Assembly (NCBI GenBank): GCA_051293835.1
Contig: JBPKMA010000011.1
Span: forward strand, 49,388-113,387
Source of the DNA: DATLZU01 sp051293835
GTDB taxonomy: Bacteria > Nitrospirota > Nitrospiria > Nitrospirales > Nitrospiraceae
Direction of reading: 5' to 3'
Length of the DNA stretch: 64,000 nucleotides
In this document: piece by piece, positions 26,255 to 33,601 of the stretch
Layout of the letters: each line of letters opens with the position of its first letter
Position numbering within the stretch: the stretch's first letter is position 1
Translations under genes and position numbers: made by a program
The notes under the pieces: generated by a model
Database searches by the model: none
What the model was told of the DNA's origin: nothing
The model's input: the letters and a program-made list of their open reading frames with translations, nothing else

Positions 26255-26417
26255 AAAAGGGGTCGGGAGTCTTTTCTCCGAAGCCCGGCTCGCGTGACCG
26301 TCATCCCTGGATCACGCCATTACCCATTCGCGCTCCTCTGCCTCCAACTCCATCGGAGGCCGGCCCCTTGACAAACCTGGAGCAGGTTCAGTCAAGAAAA
26401 GACTCCCGACCCTTTTT
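26255..26417 (+). repeat. MITE/REP-like palindromic element, copy 2
   Basis: Same element as copy 1 with minor changes, same orientation. A partial extra left end (GATGGAAAAGGGGTCGAA, 26232-26249) precedes it in tandem. Its right end abuts a fragment of a delta-60-repeat gene, whose reading frame runs into the element. Confidence 0.85.
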
Positions 26418-26424
26418 CTCGACC

Positions 26425-26580
26425 CCATAACGATCTTGCTATCGGGCGTAAGCGCAAGGGCGTAGGCCCTGTCGCCGTCGGAGCCGATCGTGGTCACGAC
26501 CGTGCCGCCGCTCCCAAAGCTCGGATCCAGCGTGCCGTTGGTGTCGTAGCGCGCGAGCGCCGGGATCTGGTCACAGGACG
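26425..26580 (-). pseudogene. Delta-60-repeat protein fragment
   Basis: The minus strand encodes one delta-60-type repeat (ALARYDTNGTLDPSFG, a GG turn, then YALALTPDSKIV) with no start and no natural end; it stops at the palindromic element on its 3' side. The sequence is of the same type as the truncated lipoprotein at 28434-28748 and is probably a displaced piece of the same or a sister gene. Confidence 0.6.
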
Positions 26581-26750
26581 AAAATGGCGTCGTTCGCGCT
26601 GTCCACGGCGGCATGGAGGATGCGGAACCAGATCATGGGCTCGGCGACACTTGCCCGGCCGTCAGTAACCCGGTACATTTGGGGAGCCATTCCTCTCTGA
26701 GACCATCCCGTGCAAACCGTAAGACGGTTTTGGGGGACCTCCACGTTTCA
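26581..26750. other. Upstream region of the hydrolase gene
   Basis: No gene seen. It separates the delta-60 fragment from the YheT-type hydrolase and must hold the promoter for the latter; no clear -35/-10 pair was found. Confidence 0.4.
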
Positions 26751-27791
26751 ATGGATTCTTTAAGTAGCCTTTTCCCGTTTGAGCCTCACCCTTGGCTTCA
26801 GGATCCCCATGCCATGACCATCGTTCCGTGTCTATGGCCGCGCCGAGGTCTTTTGCGCGACGTGCCAACAGAGGCGCGGCTCTTTTCCGTCGCACCTGAC
26901 ACCAAACTCCTTGGTTTCTGCCATTGGCAAAACGACAAGAAGGCCCGTCGAACCGTCGTGCTGGTGCACGGGCTGGAAGGCTGCAGTGAGTCGCACTACA
27001 TGCGAGGAATTGCCGCGAAGGCATGGCGCGCTGGCTTGAACGTCATTCGATTAAATCAACGCAATTGTGGCGGGACCGAACATCTGACGCCGACGCTTTA
27101 CCATAGCGGGCTCAGCGAAGATTACCGAGCGGTGATCGAGGAATTGAAGCACGTTGACGGTCTGTCGGACATCTGGCTGGTTGGCTATTCCATGGGAGGC
27201 AATCTGGTTCTGAAAACGGCTGGCGAAGCGGGGGCCGATTTGCCGGCGCTGCAAGGCGTGTTGGCCGTCTGTCCCAACATCGATCCGGCGGCCTGCGTTA
27301 CCGCGCTGGAGCACCCGGCCAATCGCCTCTATCACGCGTATTTTCTGAAACGCCTCAAAGCCAGGATGCGACGCAAGGCGGTGTGGTTTCCCGGCAAGTT
27401 CGACCTGTCGGATTTGCCGGCTGTCAGCTCGATTCGCGAATTTGACGATCGGTACACGGCACCGGACGGCGGCTATCGCGATGCCGCAGATTACTACGAG
27501 CGCGTCGGCGCTCGGCATGTGCTCGCCCAGATCCGGGTACCGACTGTCATCCTCACCGCCCAAGACGACCCCTTCATTCCCTACGCCATATTTCAGACAC
27601 CTGCCCTGCACCGCAATCCACGCATTCGGCTGATCGCCCCACGACATGGGGGACACTGCGGCTTTTTTCAACGCTCCACGCCGAATGAAGATCACTATTG
27701 GGCAGAAAACCGCCTGGTCGAGATTATCGCCAAGGCGCCGAGTCTCGACGTCGGGGCTCTTCCTGTAACCGTTAAGGACAGGACGCAATGA
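26751..27791 (+). CDS. Alpha/beta hydrolase of the YheT family
   Basis: 346 aa. Features of the YheT/EMB8 hydrolases: VVLVHGLEGCSES, QRNCGGTEH, nucleophile elbow GYSMGGN, acidic residue in AQDDPFIP and terminal His in HGGHCGF. It probably hydrolyses an ester or thioester of unknown identity. ATG 26751 is chosen because homology starts about there (MDSLSSLFPFEPHPW); the upstream extension of the frame to 26613 is non-coding in style. It is the only intact gene in a 3.5-kb debris island and the only one on the plus strand there. Confidence 0.88.
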   Translation: MDSLSSLFPFEPHPWLQDPHAMTIVPCLWPRRGLLRDVPTEARLFSVAPDTKLLGFCHWQNDKKARRTVVLVHGLEGCSESHYMRGIAAKAWRAGLNVIRLNQRNCGGTEHLTPTLYHSGLSEDYRAVIEELKHVDGLSDIWLVGYSMGGNLVLKTAGEAGADLPALQGVLAVCPNIDPAACVTALEHPANRLYHAYFLKRLKARMRRKAVWFPGKFDLSDLPAVSSIREFDDRYTAPDGGYRDAADYYERVGARHVLAQIRVPTVILTAQDDPFIPYAIFQTPALHRNPRIRLIAPRHGGHCGFFQRSTPNEDHYWAENRLVEIIAKAPSLDVGALPVTVKDRTQ

Positions 27792-28145
27792 AGCCAGTCT
27801 AGAACAGGTTTCGCTGTTTTCACGATTCGCCTGATCAGGAGCGGCAACTCGTCGTGTCGGTGAGGGAAACGGCATGCCATCGCTGTCCGAGACAGCCAAA
27901 AGTGATTCCGGGGGATTCCAGCGTCGCGTGTCAGCTGGGTCTTGGCATCGCCCCGGAAATTCTCAATCCCGTTGATGTGCTGGCGTCGACTCCGCGCGAA
28001 GCCCTCGCCATGGTTAATCCAGTAGTGCCGAGAGCCTTGCGTGATCCGGCCATCATCGCTCGACAGTTGATCCGAGGAGAGCGTCGCGCCCGGGGGTACC
28101 TTCTGGCGCATCACCGCGCGCAGCGTCTCCCGAGTCCCATTGGGG
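27790..28145 (-). pseudogene. IS1595-family transposase remnant (C-terminal part)
   Basis: The minus strand encodes the end of a DDE transposase of the IS1595/ISXO2 type: VPPGATLSSDQ, then HYWINHGEGFA, HINGIENFRGDAKTQLTR, GIPRNHFWL and a closing CRFPHRHDELPLLIRRIVK. The family signature HINGIENFW-AK is only slightly altered. The 5' part is missing: the frame meets palindromic element copy 3 about 25 bases upstream. No terminal inverted repeats were found. Confidence 0.75.
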
Positions 28146-28169
28146 ACGGGGCGGGTATAGAGGCGAGGG

Positions 28170-28333
28170 AAAAGGGGGCGGGAGTCTTTTCTCCGAAGCC
28201 CGGCTCGCGTGACCGTCATCCCTGGATCACGCCATTGCCCATTCGCGCTCCCCTGCCTCCAACTCCATCGGAGGCCGGCCCCCTTGACAAACCTGGAGCA
28301 GCTTCGGTGAAGAAAAGACTCCCGACCCCTTTT
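28170..28333 (+). repeat. MITE/REP-like palindromic element, copy 3
   Basis: Same element as copies 1 and 2 in the same orientation; only a few substitutions (for example GGGGGCGGG at the left end). It lies between the IS1595 remnant and the truncated delta-60 lipoprotein gene. Confidence 0.85.
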
Positions 28334-28433
28334 CTCGACCCGGCAGGCGCCGCGCGCCGCCCCTGCCATTGGATGCCGGCATCCTCTTCGGCCTCCGTCG
28401 TGGGCGGCGCTTTGGCGTCCCGGCGGCTGCCGA
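28334..28433. other. Short gap between element copy 3 and the lipoprotein fragment
   Basis: GC-rich with no recognised coding content; the lipoprotein frame reaches a stop at its right edge and no further delta-60 unit can be read through it. Confidence 0.4.
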
Positions 28434-28748
28434 TCAGTAATAATACCGCGCGAGCGCGACGTCGTAGTTCGCGCCGTTGAAACTCGTACCCGCCACGACG
28501 ATCTTGCCATCGGACGTAAGCGCCAGGGCGAAGGCAACGTCGAAGCCGGAGCCGAAGTCGGTGGTCACCTTGCCGCCAGTGCCAAAGCTGGGATCCAGCG
28601 AGCCGGCCGGCAGGGTGCCGCCACCTCCGCCTCCGCCGCCGCTGCTGCTGCCGCCGCCTCCGTCTCCGCCACAGGCGGCAAGCCCGAGGAGGGTGAGAGC
28701 AACCACGAGTGATGATGCCCACTTGGGAGATGCCCACTTGGTAGTCAT
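28434..28748 (-). pseudogene. Truncated delta-60-repeat lipoprotein
   Basis: A strong AGGAGG precedes ATG 28748. The protein begins with a lipoprotein signal peptide (hydrophobic LVVALTLLGL, lipobox LAAC with the acylated Cys), then a Gly/Ser-rich linker and one delta-60 repeat (LDPSFGTGG, then VAFALALTSDGKIVVAG and YDVALARY). It stops right after the first repeat (104 aa), while proteins of this type normally contain many repeats. The first repeat's end is where the next would begin, so the gene has lost its body. Confidence 0.75.
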
Positions 28749-28789
28749 GGTGATGTCCTCCTGAGATGGGGTCTGCTGATCAGTCATAC

Positions 28790-28853
28790 CGCCCGCGGGC
28801 GACGTCGGCGCTCATGCCCTCGGAGCTAAAGCCCGCAGCGACGAGAAAATTAA
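28790..28853 (-). pseudogene. Short delta-60-repeat remnant
   Basis: The minus strand reads LVAAGFSSEGMSADVARGRYD followed by a stop, matching the second half of a delta-60 unit (compare IVVAGTSFNGANYDVALARY of the neighbouring gene). It has no start and is about 20 residues long. It may be the tail of another delta-60 gene upstream, or a duplicated piece. Confidence 0.45.
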
Positions 28854-28932
28854 TTAATGGGGTTACCTCAATAACTCCATTGCCCCTGTATTGTCAACCT
28901 CGTTCGGCCCTCAAAAATGATTCCCGACCACA

Positions 28933-29011
28933 AAAGGGGTCGGGATTCTTTTCGTGAGAATTTTCATGCGGAAGACAAATTTGCATTAATTAAAGACTCC
29001 CGACCCCTTTT
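28933..29011 (+). repeat. Short palindromic element with the same ends, copy 4
   Basis: Inverted ends of the same family (ACAAAAGGGGTCGGGATTC left, AAAGACTCCCGACCCCTTTT right) enclose a different, AT-rich 40-base interior. It abuts the integrase remnant, whose frame runs into it. This shows the ends, not the interior, define the element family. Confidence 0.75.
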
Positions 29012-29335
29012 CATGCCTCCGTGGAGATGGTGACGGCGGCGGTCCTTCGTCAGCGGATCACTGTAATGGCTTGAAGCCGGAAACCCCCACTGCCAGCCCC
29101 ACTCCTGGCCCGCGTTGGGGCACTTCCGCTCCAGCTCAGGGGGCAAGATCACCCGGCCAAGCCCTTGTCGGAAACCTTCCTCGTGCTGGGACTTCATGCG
29201 TTGGAGATGGTGCACAAGGGACTGTCGGGCAGCAGTTGGGGGCGTCGTCTACCGGTCCTTGTCGCCTTGGCCGCCGCGAACGAGGAGTTGGTTGCGGGCG
29301 AGATCGAGGTCTTTGACGCGCAGACGGCAGCATTT
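29012..29335 (-). pseudogene. Integron-integrase-like tyrosine recombinase remnant
   Basis: The minus strand reads CCRLRVKDLDLARNQLLVRG, then GDKDR and an in-frame TAG, then HHLQRMKSQHEEGF, LPPELERKCPNAGQEWGWQ and DRRRHHLHG. These are the middle segments of IntI-type integrases (the LRVKDIDF block, the NAGREWGWQ block special to integron integrases, and RRHHLH). The N-terminal third and the C-terminal catalytic HxLRH/Tyr part are missing, and a shift of frame occurs around LLPDS. It ends at palindromic element copy 4. Confidence 0.75.
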
Positions 29336-29733
29336 TCAACCGGCGATGGTCTTGATCTTGGCTACGCGCCCGGGTAAGGACGGCACGACTTCCACGGTGA
29401 CCATCCTCGCCTGTTCAGTGCTCGCCGCCCGCGATCAGTCAGAACATTCAGCCGGCAGTGTCCAAGGACCAGCCCACGCCTTGGCATCCGGGCCGCATGG
29501 CAAGGGCCGGGCCTCCAAATGCCCCGCGATATCCCGGCTTGCGGGCTGAGTTCCTTTCGTGTGAGAAAGACAAACCGAATGCCACTGATGGAGATTTCTC
29601 CCCACGGACAGACGGGATCTGTGATCCGCATGGATTTCATATGGATGCGCTTCGGAGAACCGAGCGCGTCCAGATGGGCGACATCCCGGAGCGACTCCAG
29701 CCAGGATCAAACGGGATTTTGGTGGGTTAGGGT
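29336..29733. other. Gene-poor stretch after the integrase remnant
   Basis: No convincing gene. Open frames exist on both strands but none has a ribosome-binding site plus a recognisable pattern. It may be decayed integrase upstream sequence. Confidence 0.4.
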
Positions 29734-29832
29734 CACGGGTGGCGCCGACCTGGGAGCCTGCTCCTCGCCCGCAGTGAGGTCCCTACACCGGGCGGGGTGC
29801 GAGGACAAGTGGGCTAGTCAGTGACAGGGCCC
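29734..29832. repeat. Dispersed intergenic repeat, copy B
   Basis: Partner of the repeat at 340-434 (shared GCGGGGTGCGAG core). It lies just downstream of the ychF stop. The two copies differ at perhaps a quarter of positions, so the repeat is old or loosely constrained. Confidence 0.5.
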
Positions 29833-29857
29833 CCTCCGGATTTCGGACACTGAAGCC

Positions 29858-30949
29858 TCAGACATTGAACCGAAAATAAACAACGTCCCCCTCCTTGATC
29901 ACATAGTCACGCCCCTCCAGCCGGAACAACCCCTTCTCCCGCACCTTCGCCTCCGAGCCGCAGGCGATCAAGTCGTCGTAGTGATAGACCTCCGCCCGGA
30001 TGAAGCCGCGCTCCATGTCGGAGTGAATCTTCCCGGCCGCTTCCGGCGCCTTCGTCCCCTTACGGATCGGCCAAGCCCGTGATTCCACCTCACCGGCTGT
30101 GAAGAAGGTGATGAGGTTCAGCAGCTCGTAGGCAACGGCAGTGAGCCGCACAAGGCCGGATTGGGCCAGACCCAGGTCCTTCAAAAAGGCAGCGCGGTCC
30201 TGTTCCGGTAGAGTCGCGATCTCGGCTTCAAGCTGACCGCAGATCAGCACAACCTTGGCGCCCCGCTTGTCAGCCAGTTCCTGCACCGCCCGCACGTGCG
30301 GATGCTCCGCTGTCGTGCCTTCGTTCACGTTGGCCACGAACAACACCGGTTTGGCACTCAGGAGCTGTAGCTGGTCCAGGATGACTCGTTCGTCCGGCGA
30401 AAAGGCATGATTCCCCAGCCATTCGCCCTTGTTGAGCAGCTCGGTGAGCTTCTGCACAACAGCCAGTTCCTTGCCGGCTTGCCCCTCGCCCGACTTGGCG
30501 CGCTTCTCCACCCGTTGTCGGCGACGGTCCAGCGTCTCAAGATCAGCCAGAATCAGTTCGGTTTCGATAGTCTCGACGTCGCGTTGCGGATTGACTTCAC
30601 CGCTCACGTGGACGACCTCCGGCTCCTCGAAGCAGCGCACGACATGCATGAGCGCGTCCACTTCCCGAATCTGTGCAAGAAACTGGTTGCCCAACCCTTG
30701 GCCCTGGCTCGCCCCCTGGACCAACCCGGCGATGTCTCGCACCTCCAGCGTGCTCGGCGTCTTCTTCCTGGATTGAAAAATCTCGACCAGTTTGTCCAGC
30801 CGCGGGTCCGGCACCAGAGCAATGCCGACGTTGGTTTCGACGGTCGAGAAAGGGTAGTTGGCAACGGCCGCCCCCGCGCCGACCAGCGCATTGAACACCG
30901 TCGTCTTCCCGACGTTCGGTAATCCGATCATGCCGCAAGACAGCCCCAT
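29858..30949 (-). CDS. ychF: Ribosome-binding ATPase YchF (Obg-like)
   Basis: 363 aa. Walker A GLPNVGKTTVFNAL is at the N-terminus and the G2/G3 motifs include DIAGLV. The G4 position reads NVNEG, the YchF-type change that gives ATP preference. The C-terminal TGS-like domain ends VYHYDDLIACG and VYFRFNV. It binds the 50S subunit and influences stress translation. It precedes a convergent-looking gap to the left and lies 75 bases before pth on the right. Confidence 0.96.
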   Translation of the reverse strand: MGLSCGMIGLPNVGKTTVFNALVGAGAAVANYPFSTVETNVGIALVPDPRLDKLVEIFQSRKKTPSTLEVRDIAGLVQGASQGQGLGNQFLAQIREVDALMHVVRCFEEPEVVHVSGEVNPQRDVETIETELILADLETLDRRRQRVEKRAKSGEGQAGKELAVVQKLTELLNKGEWLGNHAFSPDERVILDQLQLLSAKPVLFVANVNEGTTAEHPHVRAVQELADKRGAKVVLICGQLEAEIATLPEQDRAAFLKDLGLAQSGLVRLTAVAYELLNLITFFTAGEVESRAWPIRKGTKAPEAAGKIHSDMERGFIRAEVYHYDDLIACGSEAKVREKGLFRLEGRDYVIKEGDVVYFRFNV

Positions 30950-30991
30950 AGGCTTTTAGCAGTGCTGAATTGTGAATTCTGCGTGCTGAGT

Positions 30992-31023
30992 TCACCTCCC
31001 GACCAACTCAGCACTTCGCATCC
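30992..31023. repeat. Inverted repeat between pth and ychF
   Basis: GTGCTGAGTT and AACTCAGCAC form a 10-bp stem around a 12-base loop in the gap between pth and ychF. No T-run follows on either strand. It could be a processing or weak termination signal. Confidence 0.4.
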
Positions 31024-31024
31024 C

Positions 31025-31615
31025 TCACTCAGAACTCTCAGTCTCTTCCCGCTTTTCCCGCACGTTGAACTCGTTCATTGCCGCGGCGACCCCCTTGAGC
31101 ACGAGGCACTCCAGCGCCTGAACCGCGCGGTCCAGGGTTGGCTCGATCCTGGCTCGCTCGTCGAGCGAGAAGGGCCCCAGCACATAGTCGGCAGCCTCCT
31201 GTCCGGGAGCCGGGCGCCCAATGCCGATCTTGAGGCGTACGAAGTCGGGTGTGCCCAGCGCAGCTACAATCGAGCGAAGGCCGTTGTGGCCGCCGTGCCC
31301 GCCGGCTTGTTTGATCCGCAGCCGGCCCAGTTCGAGATCCAAATCGTCGTGAATGACAATGAGTTGTTCGGGGGAGAGACCCAGCTCGTGCAGCAGGGCC
31401 TTGAGTGGAGGCCCCGTAACATTCATCCAGTCGAGATGGCCTGCAAGCTCAACGGATTCTGAACCGACCGTGCCTGCGCCCCGGACGGCGATTCCTCGCG
31501 GTCGCAAGCGGATGGACCAGCGGGCTGCTGCCCGCTCGAGGACCCAGATGCCGATGTTGTGGCGCGTGTGGGCGTAGGCAGCTCCAGGGTTCCCAAGCCC
31601 GACGATGAGGCGCAA
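31025..31615 (-). CDS. pth: Peptidyl-tRNA hydrolase
   Basis: 196 aa with the family landmarks GLGNPGAAYAHTRHNIG (catalytic His in TRHN), DDLDLELG and GGHGGHNGLRSI. It releases peptides from stalled tRNA. It begins 2 bases after the L25 stop and both belong to the ispE-prs-L25-pth order common in bacteria. Confidence 0.97.
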   Translation of the reverse strand: MRLIVGLGNPGAAYAHTRHNIGIWVLERAAARWSIRLRPRGIAVRGAGTVGSESVELAGHLDWMNVTGPPLKALLHELGLSPEQLIVIHDDLDLELGRLRIKQAGGHGGHNGLRSIVAALGTPDFVRLKIGIGRPAPGQEAADYVLGPFSLDERARIEPTLDRAVQALECLVLKGVAAAMNEFNVREKREETESSE

Positions 31616-31617
31616 CG

Positions 31618-32388
31618 CTACTTCTTCTTTTCAGGTTCTTTCTTTTCGGCTTTCGGCATGTCTTTGCCGGATTCTTTCTTCTCACCGGCTTTCGCTTCCG
31701 CCGCGGGAGCCGCCGCTTTCTCCGCTCCTTCGGCCGGCGCCTCTTCCTTCCCTTTCCCGATCACCTCGGGCTCCTTGCCCGGCTCTGCCGCACCGCTGGT
31801 GAGTAACGCCTCCAGCTTGGCCTCAGATATCGGGGCCGCAACGCTCACAACCATTTGATCGGGATCGTCCAGAAACCTAATCCCCTCCGCCTTCGGCACC
31901 TCCCGGACATGAATCCCCTGGCCGATCCCCAACTGAGAGGCGTCCACCTGGATCGCGTCGGGCAAGGCCGAGGGCAGACATTCGATGAAGAGTTCGCGCA
32001 GGGTGTGATGCAGCACGCCGCCTTCTTTGACGCCGGCCGGCGTGCCGCCGATGAGCTGCACCGGCACTTTGACCCGGATAGGCTTATCCATCGACACTTC
32101 GAACAAATCTGCATGCAACACCTCGCCCGTCACAGGATCGACTTGAAAGTCCCGCAGCAGTGCCGTCCGTTTGGCTTTGGCCTTCGCGCCATTTACCGTG
32201 AGCGAGATGAGCGCGGTCGTGCCGGCATGGGAGCGCAGAATGGTCTTCAGATCGTCCGGCTTCATCGTGAGCAGGAGACATTCCCCTTGCCCGTAGAGCA
32301 CGGCAGGTACGCGACCGCTGCGCCGGAGTTGGCGCGCCGGGCCCTTGCCGGATCGTTCTCGCACTTCAACCACCAGATCGAATTTCAT
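31618..32388 (-). CDS. rplY: 50S ribosomal protein bL25 (CTC family)
   Basis: 256 aa: N-terminal L25 5S rRNA-binding domain (VEVRERSGKGPARQLRRSG, LYGQG) followed by the CTC-type C-terminal domain (IRVKVPVQLIG, HHTLRELFIECL). The last 50 residues are an Ala/Lys/Glu-rich low-complexity tail rich in KK and KE. The long form is usual outside enterobacteria. Confidence 0.95.
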   Translation of the reverse strand: MKFDLVVEVRERSGKGPARQLRRSGRVPAVLYGQGECLLLTMKPDDLKTILRSHAGTTALISLTVNGAKAKAKRTALLRDFQVDPVTGEVLHADLFEVSMDKPIRVKVPVQLIGGTPAGVKEGGVLHHTLRELFIECLPSALPDAIQVDASQLGIGQGIHVREVPKAEGIRFLDDPDQMVVSVAAPISEAKLEALLTSGAAEPGKEPEVIGKGKEEAPAEGAEKAAAPAAEAKAGEKKESGKDMPKAEKKEPEKKK

Positions 32389-32431
32389 GATGCTCCCTCA
32401 CCTTAGCCAGCTCACATAGAGCACCAGCGAA

Positions 32432-32485
32432 CAGCCTATCGCGCGCTCCTCTGAGCTGCCCGCTACTCGCTGTTCGCTAGCAGCT
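32432..32485. repeat. Inverted repeat between prs and L25
   Basis: AGCGAACAG (32432-32440) and CTGTTCGCT (about 32474-32482) are exact complements about 33 bases apart in the prs-L25 gap. A related AGCAGCGAACAG occurs at 40329-40340 next to the serine hydrolase stop. Probably a short dispersed palindromic sequence. Confidence 0.35.
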
Positions 32486-32491
32486 TCCCAA

Positions 32492-33433
32492 TTACGCAAA
32501 GAGCGAACTGACCGATTCTTCCTCGTGAATCCGCGAAATGGCTTCTCCGAGCAGTGGCGCGACGGACAGCAGGTGGAGCTTCGGGCACAGCCGCTCTTTG
32601 TCCCTCAATGGAATCGTATTAGTGACCACAACTTCGCGCAAGCAGGACTGTTGTAGCCGATCGAGGGCCGGCCCTGAGAGGACCGGATGTGTGCAGGCCG
32701 CCCACACCTCCCGCGCTCCCTTGTCAGCGCACGCTTGCGCGCCCTGAACGATGGTGCCCGCCGTGTCGATCATATCGTCGAGAAGCAGGGCGCTTTTCCC
32801 TTCCACGTCGCCAATGATGTTCATGATCTGCGCCTGGTTCGGCCCCTCCCGCCGCTTGTCAATGATGGCCAGGTTGGCTTGGAGCCGCTTGGCGAAGGCC
32901 CGAGCCCGCTCCACGCCGCCCGCATCGGGCGACACGATCACAAGATCGGCCACGCCGCGTTTGTTGATGTATTCCAGCAGCACCGGCGTGGCATAGAGAT
33001 GGTCCACCGGGATGTTGAAGAAGCCCTGAATCTGCCCCGCATGGAGATCCATCGTCAGCACGCGATTGGCCCCCGCAGTTGTGATGAGATCCGCCACGAG
33101 CTTCGCTGAGATCGGTACGCGCGGCTGATCCTTCCGGTCTTGACGCGCATAGCCGAAATACGGGATGACGGCTGTGATCCGGCTGGCCGACGAGCGCTTG
33201 AGGGCGTCGATCATGATCAACAACTCCATGATCGAGTCGTTGACCGGCGAGCAGCAGGATTGCACGACGAAGACGTCCGCCCCCCGGACGTTCTCCTCGA
33301 TTTTCACCTGCACTTCCCCGTCACTGAAGGAAGAGACCGTCGCCTCGCCCAACCGAATCCCTAGATACGCGCAGATCTCCTGCGCAAGCGCAGGATTGGC
33401 GTTACCGGTAAACAGCTTAAGTGCCTTGTTCAT
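32492..33433 (-). CDS. prs: Ribose-phosphate pyrophosphokinase
   Basis: Makes PRPP from ribose-5-phosphate and ATP for nucleotide, His and Trp synthesis. 313 aa. Landmarks: FSDGEVQVKIEENVRG, DLHAGQIQGFF, VSPDAGG and the PRPP-binding loop LLDDMIDTAGT. It follows ispE after a 160-base gap that contains a promoter and a small frame. Confidence 0.97.
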   Translation of the reverse strand: MNKALKLFTGNANPALAQEICAYLGIRLGEATVSSFSDGEVQVKIEENVRGADVFVVQSCCSPVNDSIMELLIMIDALKRSSASRITAVIPYFGYARQDRKDQPRVPISAKLVADLITTAGANRVLTMDLHAGQIQGFFNIPVDHLYATPVLLEYINKRGVADLVIVSPDAGGVERARAFAKRLQANLAIIDKRREGPNQAQIMNIIGDVEGKSALLLDDMIDTAGTIVQGAQACADKGAREVWAACTHPVLSGPALDRLQQSCLREVVVTNTIPLRDKERLCPKLHLLSVAPLLGEAISRIHEEESVSSLFA

Positions 33434-33470
33434 CGTGGTACCTCGAACGCTGTGAGAGACCGTCGGATCT

Positions 33471-33536
33471 TCAGGAACTGCGAGATGTACGTCCGTTACG
33501 GCGGGCCCGGCGGGTCTTCGCGTACTCCCGCCTCAT
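33471..33536 (-). CDS. Possible short basic leader peptide before prs
   Basis: Between the candidate promoter and prs an ATG at 33536 opens a 21-codon frame (MRREYAKTRRARRNGRTSRSS) of which 9 residues are Arg or Lys. GAAAGAGA precedes it as a weak ribosome-binding site. It may be a leader peptide, or only an accident of the GC-rich leader; conservation would decide. Confidence 0.25.
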   Translation of the reverse strand: MRREYAKTRRARRNGRTSRSS

Positions 33537-33571
33537 GTTTGTCTCTTTCGCTGCGTTCTCAAGGGGATTGA

Positions 33572-33601
33572 ACTGTAGCGAAAAGCGCTCCCGGTTGTCA
33601 A
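33572..33601 (-). promoter_or_regulatory. Candidate sigma70-type promoter for prs
   Basis: TTGACA (33596-33601) and TACAGT (33572-33577) are 18 bases apart on the minus strand, overlapping the ispE stop codon. Transcription would start near 33565 and give a leader of about 130 bases before prs. Confidence 0.5.

Noticed and set aside
16237..29011. CRISPR array
   Set aside because: The repeats are long palindromic elements kilobases apart, not short direct repeats with regular spacers; no cas genes are present.
29115..29549. Plus-strand frame over the integrase remnant
   Set aside because: The complementary strand has family-specific motifs; this frame has none.
340..29832. Repeat pair read as integron attC sites because of the nearby integrase remnant
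   Set aside because: No GTTRRRY/RYYYAAC core pair could be placed at the ends of either copy.
33434..33597. tRNA gene between ispE and prs
   Set aside because: A tRNA is common at this place in other bacteria, but no cloverleaf or GTTCGA-type T arm is visible.
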